Shown in pieces: positions 62,538 through 64,000 of a stretch of DNA of 64,000 bases. This DNA comes from Mycolicibacterium celeriflavum (GTDB lineage: Bacteria > Actinomycetota > Actinomycetes > Mycobacteriales > Mycobacteriaceae). Where the stretch lies: positions 3,596,001 to 3,660,000 of the forward strand of contig NZ_AP022591.1 in NCBI RefSeq assembly GCF_010731795.1, written 5' to 3'. The notes below the pieces were generated by a model that was given only the letters and a program-made list of their open reading frames with translations, had not been told where the DNA came from and did no database searches. Positions within the stretch are counted from its first letter, which is position 1; the number at the start of each line of letters is the position of its first letter. The translations under genes and the position numbers were made by a program.

Positions 62538-64000
62538 GTGCACCCGCTGAGCCGCAGCATCCTGGCGCGCGTGCTGCTGTCGGCGATGTTGGTGCTCCTG
62601 CCGGCAGTGGGCGCCGGGCTGCTCATGGCTACCGCGCACGCGCAGCCACCCCCGCCAGACCAGCCGAGCCTCACGTTGCCCTGGCAGGAACTCGGACTCA
62701 GTTCCGAGATCTTTCTCGATCCTGATCACCCGTCGAGCTTCACCATGCCGGTCCCCACCGGGCTGACCGCCGTGCGGTTGAGCGGCACCATCGCCGCGCC
62801 CCTGAACATCGATGCCGGCACCCTCGTGATCACAGGCAACGGCAACCTCCTCGCGGCGATCGATCTGCCCCCGGGGGCGACCAGTAGGCCCGCAACACCA
62901 CTCGACGTCGACCTTTCGGCAGCAGGCGGGGGTGGTTCGTCGGTCGACCTCACGTTCGACATTCGGCCACGCTTCGATCCGCAATACTGCGGGCCACGAC
63001 GGCAGTTGGTGTTGAACAACCTTGCAACAGTCTTCACCGGGATCGAGGTCGCTCCGACGACGATCGCGAACTTCTTCCCGACGGTCCTGCAGCGCGCCAC
63101 GATCTTCACACCGACTGATGCCGACGCCGATGAACAACAAGCGGTGCTGTTGCTGGTCTCCACGTTGGCGCGGCTCTACCAGAACCAGCCGATGGTCATC
63201 AGTGTCGTCAACCAACCCCGTGGCGCGACGCCGCCGCCGGCTGATCAGCTGGCGCGCACGATCCTCGTAGAGAAGGGCGGTACCGCCGGCCTGAAGGTCG
63301 AAAACCGCGACACCCCAGAGGTATTCCTTCGAGTCTCCGGCAGCGGTGGCGAGCTGTCGACCCAGGTGTCGCTGCTTGCCAATCAGCTTCAGGCGCTGGC
63401 GCAGGTGGACACGGTCCGGGTGGAGCAGGCAGAGTCTCCAGCCGCCGCGCCGAGCGGTGACACGATGACGTTCCGCCAGTTGAACATCGAAGGCCAAACC
63501 GACGTCATTTGGACCAGCAGCCTGTCGGTCGGCGTCGACCGTGCCTCACTCGGGTCGGATCGCGTCGATGGCGTGCAGGTGCATCTGCTTGCCGATTACA
63601 CACCCGTGGCCAGAGACGACGCAGCATCGGTGGTGATCCGGTCCGGCGGGGTGGTTGTCTATCGAGCGGCGCTCGACAACACCGGTCTGCTGGATGCGAC
63701 CTTCGATCTGGACAGCGAGAAGATCGGTCAATTCGTCGACCTCGATATCGCCCTCACCTACACCCCGCGCGAAACCTGTGGAGCACTCATTGCGCCCCTC
63801 ACCTTCCAAGTCGATCCGCGCTCGACCTTGACCGTGCACCGCGGTGGCCCCCCGCTGCACGGTTTCGGCGCCGCACCATCGGAGTTCAGCCCCAGTTTCA
63901 TGGTCGCGATGGACGGGACCGGCCCCAATCAGCTGGCCTACGTCGCCCGGCTGGTCGCGTCGATGGCGCGTTCCTCCAGCAAACCACTTTCGCCACAAGT
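62538..64000 (+). CDS. BcsB-like secreted protein (cellulose-synthase regulatory subunit family), partial
   Basis: This is an open frame with no stop from GTG 62538 to the window end (at least 487 codons). It starts with a signal peptide (VLLSAMLVLLPAVGAGLLMA, then TAHAQ). The body is beta-rich with carbohydrate-binding-like repeats (VRLSGTIAAPLNIDAGTLVI, YCGPRRQLVLNNL, ANFFPTVLQRA). Near the edge is PSEFSPSFMVAMDGTG followed by LVASMARSSSKPLSPQ. The order resembles BcsB, the periplasmic partner of the cellulose synthase BcsA. A C-terminal TM and a GT2 synthase gene would be expected beyond the edge. AGCAGG precedes the GTG. The assignment rests on pattern memory. Confidence 0.65.
   Translation, partial: MHPLSRSILARVLLSAMLVLLPAVGAGLLMATAHAQPPPPDQPSLTLPWQELGLSSEIFLDPDHPSSFTMPVPTGLTAVRLSGTIAAPLNIDAGTLVITGNGNLLAAIDLPPGATSRPATPLDVDLSAAGGGGSSVDLTFDIRPRFDPQYCGPRRQLVLNNLATVFTGIEVAPTTIANFFPTVLQRATIFTPTDADADEQQAVLLLVSTLARLYQNQPMVISVVNQPRGATPPPADQLARTILVEKGGTAGLKVENRDTPEVFLRVSGSGGELSTQVSLLANQLQALAQVDTVRVEQAESPAAAPSGDTMTFRQLNIEGQTDVIWTSSLSVGVDRASLGSDRVDGVQVHLLADYTPVARDDAASVVIRSGGVVVYRAALDNTGLLDATFDLDSEKIGQFVDLDIALTYTPRETCGALIAPLTFQVDPRSTLTVHRGGPPLHGFGAAPSEFSPSFMVAMDGTGPNQLAYVARLVASMARSSSKPLSPQ

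Overview
The window is a GC-rich actinobacterial chromosome segment, almost certainly a fast-growing, environmental-type Mycobacterium (Mycolicibacterium). The strongest evidence is the block from about 16 to 44 kb. It carries the M. tuberculosis Rv3710-Rv3731 gene set in the expected order: ligC, a LigD-type primase, cutinase, lucA, tRNA-Ser, ffs, aspC, dnaX, a cyclopropane-synthase-like methyltransferase with an FAD oxidoreductase, an SRPBCC protein, ami1, ybaB, recR, gatD-murT, a DnaQ-like exonuclease and leuA. The Rv numbers are from memory of that genome, not from a search.

Layout. 0-3 kb: the end of a ferredoxin reductase, a winged-helix regulator with an AT-rich divergent control region, and small DUF5994, DUF3040 and slipin genes. 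3-7 kb: a translationally coupled pair, a sensor with a degenerate class III cyclase domain and an MscS channel with a cyclic-nucleotide-binding domain. 7-16 kb: a catabolic-looking group of two sulfatases (one exported, one cytosolic), an SDR, a dihydroxyacetophenone-dioxygenase-like cupin, an AraC regulator and a DUF1254 protein. 16-27 kb: DNA repair genes (ligC, primase), cutinase, a receptor Ser/Thr kinase, a Het-C-like secreted protein, a Pro/Thr-rich membrane protein, a TetR/reductase pair and a trypsin-like protease. 27-44 kb: the conserved housekeeping block above. Two solitary AbiEi/DUF559 nuclease-like genes interrupt it, each flanked by its own family of palindromes.

44-61 kb holds an exopolysaccharide locus. 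On the minus strand, seven tightly packed genes (flippase, chain-length protein, polymerase, three glycosyltransferases, one unknown exported protein) mostly share ATGA-type start/stop overlaps. On the plus strand lie the initiating sugar-phosphate transferase and another glycosyltransferase. Inside the locus is a module not expected in a polysaccharide cluster: an amino acid:[carrier protein] ligase (a seryl-tRNA-synthetase paralogue), its carrier protein, an AcpS-type phosphopantetheinyl transferase and a tandem alpha/beta-hydrolase with a Cys at the nucleophile elbow. The simplest reading is that an activated amino acid is loaded on the carrier protein and passed to the glycan or a lipid intermediate. 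This is an inference and the most novel proposal in the window.

61-64 kb: an EfeO-like lipoprotein, and the start of a BcsB-like secreted protein that runs off the window, hinting at a second (cellulose-type) polysaccharide system. No CRISPR array, insertion sequence, prophage or rRNA was seen.
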